Positions 5,011 to 5,063 of a DNA stretch of 5,063 bases are shown here, one piece after another. This DNA comes from an uncultured Ruminiclostridium sp. (GTDB lineage Bacteria > Bacillota > Clostridia > Oscillospirales > Ruminococcaceae). Positions within the stretch are counted from its first letter, which is position 1, and every line of letters starts with the position of its first letter. The notes under the pieces were generated by a model, which had not been told where the DNA came from, searched no databases, and saw only the letters and a program-made list of their open reading frames with translations. Location: NCBI GenBank assembly GCA_910585505.1, contig CAJUFF010000171.1, positions 1 through 5,063 of the forward strand, written 5' to 3'. Position numbers and translations under genes: made by a program.

Positions 5011-5063
5011 TAAGGCAACACCGCGCAAAGACCGCGCTGCGCGCTTTGCCGCGCATACGCTTG
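5011..5063 (-). repeat. Partial copy (C) of the dispersed repeat, type-2 end
   Basis: This stretch starts 10 bp after the phosphoribosyltransferase stop codon with TAAGGCAACACCGCGCAAAG and runs off the right edge. Its reverse complement matches 512-564, the right end of copy B, with about four mismatches over 53 bases. The copy is thus inverted relative to copy B. It contains short G/C-rich self-complementary parts (GCAAAG 5025-5030 with CTTTGC 5044-5049). No separate terminator is seen for the gene, so the repeat may also serve as its 3-prime end. Confidence 0.75.

Overview
The window looks like a chromosomal piece of a low-to-moderate G+C gut Clostridia genome, most like Ruminococcus/Oscillospiraceae. 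This rests on the A/T-rich intergenic DNA, strong A/G-rich ribosome binding sites, consensus sigma-A promoters with extended -10 boxes, a DUF6106-type membrane protein, an EF-G-like GTPase and a clostridial phosphoribosyltransferase-like protein. The genus is an inference; no rRNA or marker gene is present to fix it.

Layout. Positions 1-50 and 225-564 hold one partial and one complete copy of a dispersed, MITE-like repeat of about 340 bp; a third partial copy starts at 5011 and runs off the right edge. Between the first two copies (51-224) are two divergent sigma-A promoters. The rightward one abuts the repeat, so the whole repeat would be the 5-prime leader of a small two-helix membrane protein gene (589-1137, +; DUF6106-like). 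A G/C-rich hairpin block (1198-1267) follows that gene. Then comes about 630 bp with no credible ORF (1330-1960), which has its own consensus promoter (1300-1329) and is packed with long, mutually compatible inverted repeats. These tile into a three-way junction, a four-way junction with almost no unpaired bases and several further hairpins, which is best explained as a large structured noncoding RNA. A 688-residue EF-G-like translation GTPase with unusual G motifs lies on the minus strand (1965-4031) and converges on the RNA; its terminator hairpin (1911-1946) separates the two. A 330-bp A/T-rich divergent promoter region (4032-4361) leads to a 212-residue phosphoribosyltransferase-like gene (4362-5000, +) that lacks the acidic pair of the PRPP loop and carries a C-terminal CPMC motif. 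The repeat resumes 10 bp after its stop codon.

How the pieces relate. No operon or pathway is evident: each gene has its own promoter. The most interesting item is the putative large RNA at about 1336-1946. Its length, ornate junctions and lack of coding capacity recall the large ornate bacterial RNA classes such as ROOL, GOLLD and OLE, but I cannot assign it to one by eye. Second in interest are the two proteins whose nucleotide-binding motifs depart from consensus, and the two-ended repeat family placed against gene boundaries.
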